Source: Caballeronia sp. dw_276
GTDB taxonomy: Bacteria; Pseudomonadota; Gammaproteobacteria; Burkholderiales; Burkholderiaceae
DNA length: 64,000 bases
Direction: 5' to 3'
Assembly: GCF_018449635.1 (NCBI RefSeq)
Contig: NZ_JAAVUV010000010.1
Coordinates: 1-64,000 of the forward strand
Of the stretch, positions 53,164 through 62,584 are shown piece after piece. Each line of letters starts with the position of its first letter. Positions within the stretch are counted from its first letter, which is position 1. The notes beneath the pieces are model-generated. The model was not told the origin of the DNA. It searched no databases and was given only the letters and a program-made list of their open reading frames with translations. Position numbers and translations under genes: made by a program.

Positions 53164-53634
53164 TCAGAGCTCGGTTTTGAGTTGATTCAGCATCTCGGCG
53201 TGAGCCGATTGATCGACTTCACGCTTCAGGATCTGCTCGGCGCCCTTCACGGCCAATGCCGCGACTTCGCCGCGCAATGCTTCGCGCGCTTTCACGATTT
53301 GCTGTTCTGCGTCGGCTTTCGCTTGTGCAATGATGCGCGCAGCTTCGGCTTGAGCGTTAGCCTTGATTTCGTCGGCGACAGCCACTGCGCGCTTTTCGGC
53401 GTCCGCAATGCGCTGCTGACCGTCGTTACGGGCTTGCGCGAGTTCCTGGTCGACGCGCTTATGTGCGGCTTCGAGTTCGGCCTTACCCTTTTCGGCGGCT
53501 GACAAGCCGTCGGCGATCTTCTTCGAGCGCTCATCCAGGGCGTTGATCAACGGCGGCCACACGAATTTCATCGTGAACCACGCGAGGATCAGAAACACGA
53601 CCATTTGCGCAAACAGGGTTGCGTTGAGATTCAC
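53164..53634 (-). CDS. atpF: ATP synthase Fo b subunit
   Basis: A 156-residue peripheral-stalk protein: one N-terminal membrane helix ('TLFAQMVVFLILAWFTMKFVW') followed by a long charged coiled coil. Standard length. Confidence 0.96.
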   Translation of the reverse strand: MNLNATLFAQMVVFLILAWFTMKFVWPPLINALDERSKKIADGLSAAEKGKAELEAAHKRVDQELAQARNDGQQRIADAEKRAVAVADEIKANAQAEAARIIAQAKADAEQQIVKAREALRGEVAALAVKGAEQILKREVDQSAHAEMLNQLKTEL

Positions 53635-53770
53635 GGTGTTTCCTTAAACGTTGCTAATCCGGAGAGTGAAACGGCAAGGCGCTTGATCGAGGGTTGCATC
53701 GATTAAGCGCCGTCACCCGTTCCGTCCTGCGCTTGTCGCCAGAGGCTCAAGCGCACACTTCCGAGGAAAC

Positions 53771-54043
53771 TCAGCCTGCGGCGAGCTTCGACAGCAGCGG
53801 GTTTGCGAACGCAAACAGCATTGCCACACCAACGCCGATCAGGAACGCCGCGTCAATCAGACCAGCCAAGAGAAACATCTTGGTTTGCAGCGGGTTCATC
53901 AGTTCCGGCTGGCGAGCACATGCTTCGATGTACTTGCCGCCCATCAGGCCGATACCGATACAGGCGCCGATTGCACCCAGGCCGATGATGATGCCGATAC
54001 CGATGGCGGTCAGACCCTGGATGTTGGCGATGAAAGCGTTCAT
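53771..54043 (-). CDS. atpE: ATP synthase Fo c subunit
   Basis: A 90-residue two-helix rotor-ring subunit. The ion-binding carboxylate is Asp64 in 'LLAGLIDAAFLIGVG', as in proton-driven enzymes, and the polar loop is 'ARQPEL'. Lies 136 bp downstream of atpF's neighbour boundary, with RBS GGAGT before ATG 54043. Confidence 0.96.
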   Translation of the reverse strand: MNAFIANIQGLTAIGIGIIIGLGAIGACIGIGLMGGKYIEACARQPELMNPLQTKMFLLAGLIDAAFLIGVGVAMLFAFANPLLSKLAAG

Positions 54044-54173
54044 GACTACTCCTATGTGAAAAGACTTTGGAACTAGATTTATAAAAATTGAAACTCGATA
54101 CGATTCTGCTGATTCTTGGTTTGCCGCTGCGCTGTTCCGCAGCGTTTTACCGAACTACTGTGCGTCTTCCTGC

Positions 54174-55025
54174 TTAGTGCGAGTCATGCGCCTGGCCGAG
54201 GTACACCAGCGTCAGCATCATGAAAATGAACGCCTGCAGCAGCACGATCAGAATGTGGAAGATCGCCCAGACCGTTCCCGCAACCACGTGGCCCAGGAAG
54301 CCGAGGACAGAAGCGTCCGCGCCGAAGTGCCACATGCTGCCGAGCAGGGCGATCAGCAGGAACAACAGTTCGCCTGCGTACATGTTGCCGAACAGCCGCA
54401 TGCCGAGGGAAACCGTCTTGGCGACGAACTCGATGATGTTGAGTGCAAGGTTCGGGATCCACAGCAGCGGATGTGCGCCGAACGGAGCCGACAGCAATTC
54501 ATGCACGAAGCCGCCTGCGCCCTTGATCTTGAAGTTGTAGTAGATCATCAGCACGAACACGCCGATCGCGATACCCAGCGTGCCGTTCAGGTCGGCCGTC
54601 GGGACCACGCGCATATGCGGGAACGTCTCGGTCAGGCCGAGCCAGCCGATCACGCGCGTGGGCAGATCAACCGGGATGAAGTCGAGCGAATTCATGAGCG
54701 CGACCCACACGAAAACCGTGAGTGCGAGCGGTGCGATGAAGCGGCGATTGCCGTGGATCATCGACTTGGACTGGTCTTCAACCATCTCGACCAGCATCTC
54801 GATTGCGCACTGGAAACGTCCCGGCACGCCGGACGTGGCTTTACGCGCTGCCAGACCAAGAATGATGATCGTGACAATGCCGCAAAGAATCGACCAGAAC
54901 AGCGTGTCGAGATTCCAGACGTGGATATCGAAAATCGATGTCTGCGACGAAGTGGAGAGATTCTGCAAATGGTGCGCGATGTACTCCGACGGATCCATCG
55001 CGTGCGTTCCTTCGCTAGCTGCCAT
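54174..55025 (-). CDS. atpB: ATP synthase Fo a subunit
   Basis: A 283-residue membrane subunit forming the proton half-channels. The essential Arg is in the helix 'FVAKTVSLGMRLFGNMYAGEL'. Five to six membrane helices. ATG 55025 ('MAASEGTHAMDPSEYIAHH') is preferred; ATG 54998 (MDPSEY, AAGGA upstream) is an alternative. The frame is open to 55193 but lacks family similarity there. Confidence 0.95.
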   Translation of the reverse strand: MAASEGTHAMDPSEYIAHHLQNLSTSSQTSIFDIHVWNLDTLFWSILCGIVTIIILGLAARKATSGVPGRFQCAIEMLVEMVEDQSKSMIHGNRRFIAPLALTVFVWVALMNSLDFIPVDLPTRVIGWLGLTETFPHMRVVPTADLNGTLGIAIGVFVLMIYYNFKIKGAGGFVHELLSAPFGAHPLLWIPNLALNIIEFVAKTVSLGMRLFGNMYAGELLFLLIALLGSMWHFGADASVLGFLGHVVAGTVWAIFHILIVLLQAFIFMMLTLVYLGQAHDSH

Positions 55026-55217
55026 AACTTTAAAGCCACCCAAATTGTCGAAAATCTTCCGCCGCCCGTGTGATCCTCGAACCGCCATTCGTGGGCGGTC
55101 AGCAGGGCACAGGCCCGCGTGCAGGAGATGATGCATTCCGCACGTATTAATCTGCTCTGTTACCGTTGGTACGTCACTTACCTGGCACGTCAAGTTTGTC
55201 AGTCGCGTTCGGCGCGC

Positions 55218-55829
55218 CTACTTCCATGCCATTGCAATCCAGTACGTCTTTAATGCGATGAGGTACGTCACCAGCAGCGGGATCCAAAGGACGCCTTTGA
55301 ATCCGTAGGCAATGCCGACGAACATCGCAATCGTCGCGCCCATCTTCATGGCTTCGCCGACCACCCAGCTCGCGATGGTCTCAGCGCCGCTTTTTGCCTT
55401 CAGCCGTGCTGCGAACAACGCGCTCGGCACCCAGCAAATGGCGCCCCCGAGGAACGCCGATAACGCCACATCTCCCGGCACAGCAGTACCCGGTGGGCTG
55501 TAGAACAGCCACCAGACCAACGTCGCAACCAGGGACAAAACAATTTGCGCCGCCACGACCTTAAACGGCGTGACACGCGATGAACGACTCACCTCGGGAC
55601 CAAACAGCGTCTCCGCCTCTGCCCGCGTCAGCGGAACAGTATTGTTATCTTTCGCTTCGGCGTCCCACGAATCGTCGAATGGATGATTCGACGTTTGGCG
55701 CGATTGACCCGGCGAAACCGGTGTGGGATTTGAACTGGTCGGACCTCGGTCAGTCAAATCTGCGGCAGGGCCTGAAACGTGCCCATCTTTTCCGCCTTCC
55801 GGCGCTCGATCCTGCTCTCGCACCGCCAT
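55218..55829 (-). CDS. atpI: ATP synthase assembly protein AtpI, long N-terminus
   Basis: A 203-residue protein whose C-terminal 110 residues hold four membrane helices typical of AtpI ('FKVVAAQIVLSLVATLVWWL', 'GAICWVPSALFAARL', 'GEAMKMGATIAMFVGIAYGF', 'LVTYLIALKTYWIAMAWK'), which helps c-ring assembly. The first 85 residues are polar, rich in Pro/Ser/Thr/Asp, and absent from most AtpI. ATG 55829 is chosen for its GTGAGA upstream; ATG 55841 is possible. First gene of the atp operon. Confidence 0.88.
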   Translation of the reverse strand: MAVREQDRAPEGGKDGHVSGPAADLTDRGPTSSNPTPVSPGQSRQTSNHPFDDSWDAEAKDNNTVPLTRAEAETLFGPEVSRSSRVTPFKVVAAQIVLSLVATLVWWLFYSPPGTAVPGDVALSAFLGGAICWVPSALFAARLKAKSGAETIASWVVGEAMKMGATIAMFVGIAYGFKGVLWIPLLVTYLIALKTYWIAMAWK

Positions 55830-55942
55830 CACACATCTCACTAAAGTCAGTCACAACCGGCGCATTAACCGTTAGTTTGCTGCTGGATTCAGCAACATCT
55901 TACGCTGCGCTTTCGGAGTCGCTAAGCTGTTAAATCCGGGCG

Positions 55943-55971
55943 ATTGTAAGCGATTGTTGTCACGGATTCAA
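55943..55971 (-). promoter_or_regulatory. Sigma-70 promoter of the atp operon
   Basis: On the minus strand, TTGAAT (-35), a 17-bp spacer and TACAAT (-10) give 4-5 of 6 matches in each box with ideal spacing. It leaves a leader of about 110 nt before atpI. Confidence 0.65.
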
Positions 55972-56099
55972 TAGCTTAGGGTCACCAAAAAACAACCGGC
56001 GACGCCTTAAAAACACGTCTCGAATCAGAGATTTCACTTGTACGGACAACGACCGCGGGCAGGACTGAAAGGTAGTTCTCCAACCGGACTTCGCGCGGC

Positions 56100-57239
56100 T
56101 TACACGAGCCATGCGCCGACGGCGCCCGCGACGATCCAGAATGGAATTGAGATGAGATGAAATGGTCCCCACATGCCGCGCTCGCCCGATAAACGCACCG
56201 CAATCAGATTCGCGAGCGAACCGATTGCAATGCCAAATCCGCCAACGCTCACGCCAAATGCAAGCGCGCGCCAGTCCTTTGAGAACTCGGCAAGCATGAT
56301 CGCGGCGGGAACATTGCTGATTCCCTGCGATAACACCGCGCCGGCCGCATACGTTTTCAGCGGGGTGTCGAGGCCGAGGCTTGCGATTGCGTGATGGACC
56401 CACGGCAGCGCGGCCACGCTGCGCAGCACGATGAACATCAGCACGAAGATCAACAGCAACAACCAGTCGATTTTCAGCACGACCTGACGACGCCACAAAA
56501 GAAACCCGATTGCGACCGCGGCAAGGCCGGGGCCGGCGTGATGGGCATCGGCGAGAATGACGAACGCAATGAAGGCAACGCCCGCAACCGCACACAAAAG
56601 GACATCGACTTTGTGGGCTTCTTTATCGCCGGAAAGGTCGAGGGGCCGATTGCGGAACATCACGGCGGCGAGCGCGTACAGCATGACCATGAGCGCAGCA
56701 CACAACGGCAGCAGCGCCCACACGAACGCGCCGAACGAAATCCCGCTGGTTTGCCAGAGGAACAGGTTTTGGGGATTGCCGAGCGGCGTCAGGACAGAGC
56801 CGGCGTTAACTGCAATCGCGATAAAAATGATCAGGCGCTTGATGGGAAGCGGCGCGAGTTTATGCAGCGACAACGTCAGCGGCACGACGGCGAAGAGCGC
56901 GACATCGTTGGTGAGCAAGGTCGAGAGCGCTGCGGCGAGGCCGATCAGCAGGAAAGCAAGCCCACGCTCGCCATGTATCCGATGCACCACGCGGTGCGCC
57001 ATCCACATCAGGAAACCAGAAAGCTCGACGGCTTTTGTGAGCATCAGCAAACCGGCAAGCGTCAACACGGTCTGCCAGTCGATCAAGGCCGGCAGCTGCG
57101 CCCAAGGCTTCGGATGCAGAACCTGGAGCGCGATCAACGCCACGATCAGGATGACAAGGACCGGCTCCTTGGCGATCAGCGCCCATGCTTTCGCTGCCAG
57201 ATTCAGCCGGGCTGGCTTGGCTTCCGCCGGCAAGCTCAC
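56100..57239 (-). CDS. ArsB/SLC13-type anion transporter
   Basis: A 379-residue membrane protein with about ten hydrophobic segments of the ion-transporter superfamily (citrate, arsenite, dicarboxylate and similar anions). The repeated signature appears in 'ALSTLLTNDVALFAVVPLTL' and 'GISNVPAAIMLAEFSKDW', and 'NAGSVLTPLGNPQNLFLW' is typical of the ArsB/NhaD side. It begins 3 bp after parB, so is probably co-transcribed with the mnmG-rsmG-parAB group. Substrate unknown. Confidence 0.8.
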   Translation of the reverse strand: MSLPAEAKPARLNLAAKAWALIAKEPVLVILIVALIALQVLHPKPWAQLPALIDWQTVLTLAGLLMLTKAVELSGFLMWMAHRVVHRIHGERGLAFLLIGLAAALSTLLTNDVALFAVVPLTLSLHKLAPLPIKRLIIFIAIAVNAGSVLTPLGNPQNLFLWQTSGISFGAFVWALLPLCAALMVMLYALAAVMFRNRPLDLSGDKEAHKVDVLLCAVAGVAFIAFVILADAHHAGPGLAAVAIGFLLWRRQVVLKIDWLLLLIFVLMFIVLRSVAALPWVHHAIASLGLDTPLKTYAAGAVLSQGISNVPAAIMLAEFSKDWRALAFGVSVGGFGIAIGSLANLIAVRLSGERGMWGPFHLISIPFWIVAGAVGAWLV

Positions 57240-57242
57240 GGG

Positions 57243-58172
57243 TTACGCCTGCGTTGCGGACGCGCTGTCTGTCGCCGGCGCCTTGTCGTTCACGACGCCC
57301 GTGCGCAAGCGACCGAGAATACCTTCGAGTGCATCGAGATCGCCGAAATCGATCTGCAGCTTGCCGCGCCCTCGCCCGCCCATTTTGATTTTGACGTTCG
57401 CCGACAACAGGTCCGAGAGTTCTTCCTCGAGCCGGCGTGTATCGCGGCCGCCATCGTTGGCAACGCGCGCCTTGACGGCAGGCATCTCTTTTGTCGTCGA
57501 TGAAACCAGCTTCTCAGTTTCACGCACCGACATGCGCTTGTTCACCACCTGGTTCGCGAGCTGGATCTGCGTGGCGGCATCGACGGCGAGAAGCGCGCGG
57601 GCGTGGCCCATGTCCAGGTCGCCGGCGAGCAGCATTGTTTGAACTGGCGTTGCGAGGTTTAGTAAACGCAGCAGGTTCGATACTGCGCTACGTGAGCGCC
57701 CGACCGACTCAGCGGCCTGTTCGTGCGTGAAATTGAAGTCATCGAGAAGACGCTGTATGCCTTGCGCCTCTTCCAGCGGGTTCAAATCTTCGCGCTGGAT
57801 GTTTTCGATCAAGGCCATGGCTGCGGCGGCCTGATCTGGCACGTTTTTCACGAGCACTGGCACTTCTTCTAATCCGGCCAGCTTCGCCGCGCGGAATCGT
57901 CTTTCGCCCGCGATGATTTCGTACCGGTCGTCCCCGATGGAACGCACGAGGATTGGCTGCATTACCCCCTGCGAGCGTATGCTCGACGCGAGTTCCTGCA
58001 GCGCGCCCTCGTCCATGCGCGTACGCGGCTGATACTTGCCGGCCTGCATGGAATCAAGGCGCAGCACGCTCGGCAGGCCCTCGCTGCGCACGGCTTCGGT
58101 AATGTCCGAACTGCCGCCCAGCAGAGCTTCAAGCCCGCGTCCCAGACCTTTCTTCTTCATCGTCGCGTTCAT
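57243..58172 (-). CDS. parB: Chromosome partitioning protein ParB
   Basis: A 309-residue parS-binding CTPase clamp. 'KKKGLGRGLEALLGG' opens the protein, the CTP-binding 'GERRFRAAKLAG' motif lies near residue 95, and the helix-turn-helix follows ('FTHEQAAESVGRSRSAVSNLLRL'). A C-terminal dimerisation segment is present. ATG 58172 with GAGGAAG upstream is preferred over 58193. Perfect parS sites lie 2.1 and 3.6 kb away. Confidence 0.97.
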   Translation of the reverse strand: MNATMKKKGLGRGLEALLGGSSDITEAVRSEGLPSVLRLDSMQAGKYQPRTRMDEGALQELASSIRSQGVMQPILVRSIGDDRYEIIAGERRFRAAKLAGLEEVPVLVKNVPDQAAAAMALIENIQREDLNPLEEAQGIQRLLDDFNFTHEQAAESVGRSRSAVSNLLRLLNLATPVQTMLLAGDLDMGHARALLAVDAATQIQLANQVVNKRMSVRETEKLVSSTTKEMPAVKARVANDGGRDTRRLEEELSDLLSANVKIKMGGRGRGKLQIDFGDLDALEGILGRLRTGVVNDKAPATDSASATQA

Positions 58173-58209
58173 CTTGCTTCCTCGTTCTGCCATCTTGCCA
58201 ATCCGTCCA

Positions 58210-58980
58210 TTAAAGCGCGCGTACGCGCTCGATCATTTCCGTGCCGAACTGGATGTACGCCTGCGCACCGCGCGATGCCCGGTCGAATACAACGCCCGGC
58301 AACCCGTAGCTCGGCGCTTCGGCCAGACGAACATTTCGCGGGATGACAACGTCAAAAAGCTTGTCGCCGAAATGCTGTTTCAGTTGATCCGATACCTGTT
58401 GCTGCAACGTGATCCGCGGATCGAACATCACACGCAACAATCCGATGACTTTCAGATCACGATTCAGATTTGCGTGTACCTGTTTGATCGTATTGACCAG
58501 GTCCGACAATCCTTCGAGAGCGAAGTATTCGCATTGCATCGGGATGACGACACCGTGCGCCGCGCACAAACCGTTGAGCGTCAGCAACGACAAAGCCGGC
58601 GGGCAATCGATCAGGATGAAGTCGTAATCGGCTTCGACATCGGCCAGCGCGTGTCGCAGCACGCGTTCGCGATTTTCGACACCAACCAGCTCCACTTCCG
58701 CGCCCGCCAGTTCGCGATTCGCGGGCAAGACATCGTATTTGACGGCATCGGTACGCGTGCGCGCTTCTCGCACCGTGACGCCGTTCACGAGCACTTCGTA
58801 GACCGTGTTTTCCACTGCGGCTTTGTCGATTCCGCTCCCCATCGTGGCGTTACCCTGCGGATCGAGATCGATGAGCAAAACCCGCTGATCGAGCGCCGCC
58901 AGGCTTGCAGCGAGATTGACCGCAGTGGTCGTCTTTCCAACGCCGCCCTTCTGATTCGCGACGCAGAATATCTTCGCCAT
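58210..58980 (-). CDS. parA: Chromosome partitioning ATPase ParA
   Basis: A 256-residue ParA/Soj ATPase that moves ParB-parS complexes. Deviant Walker A 'NQKGGVGKTTTAVNLAASL', A' 'LLIDLDPQGNATMG' and Walker B 'DFILIDCPPALSLLTLNGL' are intact. ATG 58980 ('MAKIFCVANQKGG', AAGGGA upstream) is used; the frame is open to 59046. Confidence 0.97.
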   Translation of the reverse strand: MAKIFCVANQKGGVGKTTTAVNLAASLAALDQRVLLIDLDPQGNATMGSGIDKAAVENTVYEVLVNGVTVREARTRTDAVKYDVLPANRELAGAEVELVGVENRERVLRHALADVEADYDFILIDCPPALSLLTLNGLCAAHGVVIPMQCEYFALEGLSDLVNTIKQVHANLNRDLKVIGLLRVMFDPRITLQQQVSDQLKQHFGDKLFDVVIPRNVRLAEAPSYGLPGVVFDRASRGAQAYIQFGTEMIERVRAL

Positions 58981-59042
58981 TGTGATATGTCCCTTCTTCT
59001 CTAACTGGACTTCGGGCTCACTTGAGATGTCGACAACAGTGT

Positions 59043-59723
59043 TCAATGTTGGGCCGCTCCGATTTCGATTTCGATCAAGTGGCGCTCGGCGTCGAGCATG
59101 GGCACGCGCAGGCGTTCAATACAGTGGACTGCGGCATCGGCAGGAAGACGCTCGATCTCGCCATCCGGACGGATGCCCTTCATCGCCCAGATGCGACCGT
59201 CGTCGGCCACGAGATGACGCGCAAGTGTAACGAAGTCGGAGAGCTCTGCGAACGCGCGCGACACGATTACATCGAAAAGACCTGAGACTTCGACTCCTGG
59301 CCGGAGGTTTTCCACGCGCCCCGTCACCACGGACAAGTTGTTAAGCCCGAGTTGAAGTTTGGCCTGTGATTGGAACGCGGTTTTTTTGTGCACGATGTCG
59401 TTCAGCGTGACTTGCCAGTCAGGCAGCACGATCGCCATCACGATACCCGGCAAACCGCCACCTGATCCAACATCCAGCGCCGTCTGCGCGACGCCGCGTT
59501 GCGTGATGTACGGAATGATCGCGAGCGAATCCAGAATGTGTTGAATCAACATCTGGCGCGGGTCCCGGATAGCGGTGAGGTTGTACACCGCATTCCATTT
59601 GCCGAGCAGCGCCACATAATCCAGTAACTTTTGACGTTGCGCTTCAGTGACGCTGATCGCGAGTTGCTCAATACCTTCGTTCAAAAGTGCGCTGAGTCCG
59701 GCTTCGCCGGTGTCTCGCTTCAT
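59043..59723 (-). CDS. rsmG: 16S rRNA (guanine527-N7)-methyltransferase RsmG
   Basis: A 226-residue SAM-dependent methyltransferase (formerly GidB). SAM motif 'ALDVGSGGGLPGIVMAI' and 'YNLTAIRDPRQMLIQHILDSL' are diagnostic. ATG 59723 overlaps the mnmG stop (TGATG), indicating translational coupling; an in-frame GTG lies three bases upstream. Confidence 0.96.
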   Translation of the reverse strand: MKRDTGEAGLSALLNEGIEQLAISVTEAQRQKLLDYVALLGKWNAVYNLTAIRDPRQMLIQHILDSLAIIPYITQRGVAQTALDVGSGGGLPGIVMAIVLPDWQVTLNDIVHKKTAFQSQAKLQLGLNNLSVVTGRVENLRPGVEVSGLFDVIVSRAFAELSDFVTLARHLVADDGRIWAMKGIRPDGEIERLPADAAVHCIERLRVPMLDAERHLIEIEIGAAQH

Positions 59724-61687
59724 CACGACGCGGAGCGGGCATCGCTCCGCCCTGCCCGGTTGTTTCCCGTGGAATCGTCTCGGCGCCCGAACGTGCGCTT
59801 CAAATGAACCATCAGTAAAGAGATAGTCGCGGGTGTGATTCCGGAGATGCGCGATGCCTGCCCGATCGTTTCCGGCCGATGCTGAATCAACTTCTGACGC
59901 GCCTCGAACGAAAGTCCACGCACCTCGGCGTAGTCAAATCCTTCTGGAAGACGCGTGTTTTCATGCGACCCGTTGCGCTCGATCTCGCCCGCTTGGCGAT
60001 CGATGTAGCCTTGGTACTTCACCGCGATCTCAATTTGCTCTTCGATCTGACCCAGCAGGATCGGATCTTCGGCCAACGGCGTTTCCGGCCCTGAGGTGTT
60101 CCCACGCAGCGAACACACGTCGGCATACGAAACACCCGGACGACGTAGCAACTCCGCAAGGCTGTACTCGTGATCGATGGCTTTGCCCAGCAAGGCTGTG
60201 GCTTCGTCAATCGGCAGTGTTTTTGGCGTGACCCACGTTGTCTTCAGGCGCTGTGTTTCACGTGAAACAGCATCGCGCTTGGCATTGAAGACGTTCCAGC
60301 GGCGGTCATCGACAACACCAAGTGTCCGGCCAATCTCGGTCAGGCGCATATCAGCGTTGTCTTCGCGCAGCGAAAGGCGATATTCCGCACGGCTGGTGAA
60401 CATCCGATATGGCTCAGACACGCCTTGCGTGACAAGGTCATCGACCAAGACACCGAGGTAGGCCTCGTCACGGCGTGGGCACCACGCGTCCCGCCCACTA
60501 ACCTGCAGCGCGGCATTGATGCCCGCCAACAAGCCCTGTGCGCCCGCTTCTTCGTAACCTGTGGTGCCGTTGATCTGGCCGGCGAAGAACAAACCGCCTA
60601 TCACCTTGGTTTCCAGCGACGCCTTTAATCCACGCGGATCAAAGTAGTCGTATTCAATCGCGTAACCCGGACGCAGAATGTGCGCGTGCTCAAGGCCTTT
60701 CATCGAACGGACGAGTTCCAGTTGGATATCGAAAGGCAAACTGGTCGAGATGCCATTCGGATAGAACTCGTTCGTTGTCAACCCTTCCGGTTCGAGGAAG
60801 ATTTGATGCGAATCCTTCGATGCAAACCGATGGATCTTGTCCTCAATCGACGGGCAGTACCGCGGGCCAACGCCTTCGATCACGCCGGTGTACATCGGCG
60901 AACGGTCCAACCCTGAGCGAATGATGTCGTGCGTCCGCTCATTGGTATGTGTTACCCAGCAAGGCACTTGGCGTGGGTGTTGTTCTACGCGGCCGAGAAA
61001 TGAGAACACCGGGACTGGATCAAGATCGCCCGGTTGTTCTTCGAGCTTGGAATAATCGATGGTCCGGCCGTCAATACGCGGCGGCGTCCCCGTTTTCAAC
61101 CGTCCTTGGGGCAGCTTGAGTTCCTTCAATCGTGCCGACAACGACACAGCAGCCGGGTCGCCTGCCCGTCCGCCAGTGTAGTTGTTCAGTCCCACGTGAA
61201 TCTTTCCATCGAGGAATGTACCGGCCGTCAATACCACCGCTTTCGCCCGGAACTTCACCCCAACCTGAGTCACGGCACCAACAACGCGATCACCTTCGAC
61301 CATCAAGTCTTCCACCGCTTGCTGAAACAGCCACAAATTAGGCTGATTCTCAAGCCGATGCCGGATCGCTTGCTTATACAGCACCCGATCTGCCTGAGCA
61401 CGCGTCGCGCGGACTGCCGGGCCTTTGGACGAGTTCAGGATCCGAAACTGAATGCCCGCCTCATCAGTCGCAGCGGCCATTGCGCCGCCAAGCGCATCGA
61501 TTTCCTTGACCAAATGGCCCTTGCCAATCCCACCAATCGACGGATTGCAGCTCATCTGGCCGAGCGTTTCGATGTTATGAGTAAGCAAAAGCGTGCTCGC
61601 GCCCATGCGGGCTGAGGCCAAAGCCGCTTCAGTTCCAGCGTGACCGCCGCCAACGACGATCACATCGAATTCAGTTGGATAAAGCAT
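59723..61687 (-). CDS. mnmG: tRNA uridine 5-carboxymethylaminomethyl modification enzyme MnmG
   Basis: A 654-residue FAD enzyme that, with MnmE, modifies wobble U34 of tRNAs. FAD motif 'DVIVVGGGHAGTEAALASARMG', 'SCNPSIGGIGKGHLVKEIDALGG'-type residues (about 46-68), 'GTPPRIDGRTIDYS' and 'GLFFAGQINGTTGYEEAGAQG' are all present. A perfect parS site lies within its coding sequence at 60254-60269. Confidence 0.97.
   Translation of the reverse strand: MLYPTEFDVIVVGGGHAGTEAALASARMGASTLLLTHNIETLGQMSCNPSIGGIGKGHLVKEIDALGGAMAAATDEAGIQFRILNSSKGPAVRATRAQADRVLYKQAIRHRLENQPNLWLFQQAVEDLMVEGDRVVGAVTQVGVKFRAKAVVLTAGTFLDGKIHVGLNNYTGGRAGDPAAVSLSARLKELKLPQGRLKTGTPPRIDGRTIDYSKLEEQPGDLDPVPVFSFLGRVEQHPRQVPCWVTHTNERTHDIIRSGLDRSPMYTGVIEGVGPRYCPSIEDKIHRFASKDSHQIFLEPEGLTTNEFYPNGISTSLPFDIQLELVRSMKGLEHAHILRPGYAIEYDYFDPRGLKASLETKVIGGLFFAGQINGTTGYEEAGAQGLLAGINAALQVSGRDAWCPRRDEAYLGVLVDDLVTQGVSEPYRMFTSRAEYRLSLREDNADMRLTEIGRTLGVVDDRRWNVFNAKRDAVSRETQRLKTTWVTPKTLPIDEATALLGKAIDHEYSLAELLRRPGVSYADVCSLRGNTSGPETPLAEDPILLGQIEEQIEIAVKYQGYIDRQAGEIERNGSHENTRLPEGFDYAEVRGLSFEARQKLIQHRPETIGQASRISGITPATISLLMVHLKRTFGRRDDSTGNNRAGRSDARSAS
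60254..60269. promoter_or_regulatory. parS: parS centromere site inside mnmG
   Basis: TGTTTCACGTGAAACA is a perfect match to the bacterial chromosomal parS consensus and a perfect 16-bp palindrome. It should be bound by the ParB encoded 2.1 kb away and nucleate the partition complex. Confidence 0.95.
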
Positions 61688-61792
61688 GGATTCCCGCGCG
61701 AGGTGGCGGACCTTCGAAAGAGATATCGAAGAATTATACCGGTTAGCTTTTGTCTCGATTCGGCCCTAAACGATGTAGGCAAAAAAATGGCG

Positions 61793-61808
61793 TGTTTCAC
61801 GTGAAACA
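61793..61808. promoter_or_regulatory. parS: parS centromere site upstream of mnmG
   Basis: A second perfect TGTTTCACGTGAAACA. Its symmetry extends four more bases on each side (GGCG and CGCC, 61789-61812). It lies in the gap between livF and mnmG. Confidence 0.95.
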
Positions 61809-61837
61809 CGCCGCTTCCAACTGGCAAAAAACGACAG

Positions 61838-62584
61838 CTACGCCACCTTCTTCGTCAGGCCAAGGTAGGTCTCGACGACTTTTGGATCGTGCGCTAATGC
61901 CGTTGCCGCTCCTTCCATCGCGAACTCACCGGTTTCGAGCACGTATCCGTAGTCCGAGATTTGAAGAGCCGCGCGCGCGTTTTGCTCGATAAGCAACGTC
62001 GCGACGCCGGTCTGACGAAGCGCACTGATGATGTGGAAAATCTCCTTCACGATCAACGGCGCCAGGCCAAGGCTCGGTTCATCGAGCATGAGCAAGTCGG
62101 GTTTTCCCATCAAAGCACGGCCGACTGCCAACATTTGCCGCTCGCCGCCAGACAAGGTTCCCGCCGCCTGCTTGCGTCTCTCCTTCAGGCGTGGAAATAA
62201 ATCGAATACGTGATCGAGCTGGTCGAGAAAATTGCGCTCGCCCGCCCGCTTCCGCCGGTAAGCTCCTAGCACCAAATTGTCCTCAACCGTCATGCTGGCG
62301 AAGAGTTCGCGCTTCTCAGGGACGAGGCACATTCCACGTGAAACACGCTTTTCGATGGGAAGCGTTGAAACATCCTCATCGCGATACCGAATCATGCCGT
62401 TGGCATAACCCGTTGATGGCAACGCACCCATGATCGCGTTGAGCAATGTCGACTTGCCGGCGCCATTTGGCCCGATCACCGATACGATCTGCCCGGCACC
62501 GACCGTCAGTTTTCCGTCGTGCAGTGCTTCGACTTTGCCGTATCGGACGGAGAGCCCTTTTACTTCAAGAATTGCATCGGCCAT
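61838..62584 (-). CDS. livF: Branched-chain amino acid ABC transporter ATPase LivF
   Basis: A 248-residue ABC ATPase. Walker A 'GPNGAGKSTLLNAIMG', signature 'LSGGERQMLAVGRAL' and Walker B 'LLMLDEPSLGLAPLIV' are intact; the short LivF-type length and C-terminal 'VVETYLG' fit. ATG 62584 overlaps the upstream gene's TGA. Contains a 13-of-16 parS-like sequence at 62331-62346. Confidence 0.93.
   Translation of the reverse strand: MADAILEVKGLSVRYGKVEALHDGKLTVGAGQIVSVIGPNGAGKSTLLNAIMGALPSTGYANGMIRYRDEDVSTLPIEKRVSRGMCLVPEKRELFASMTVEDNLVLGAYRRKRAGERNFLDQLDHVFDLFPRLKERRKQAAGTLSGGERQMLAVGRALMGKPDLLMLDEPSLGLAPLIVKEIFHIISALRQTGVATLLIEQNARAALQISDYGYVLETGEFAMEGAATALAHDPKVVETYLGLTKKVA

Noticed and set aside
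59761..59776. parS-like sequence TGTTTCCCGTGGAATC
   Set aside because: Only 12 of 16 matches and the central CACGTG is broken, so ParB binding is unlikely.
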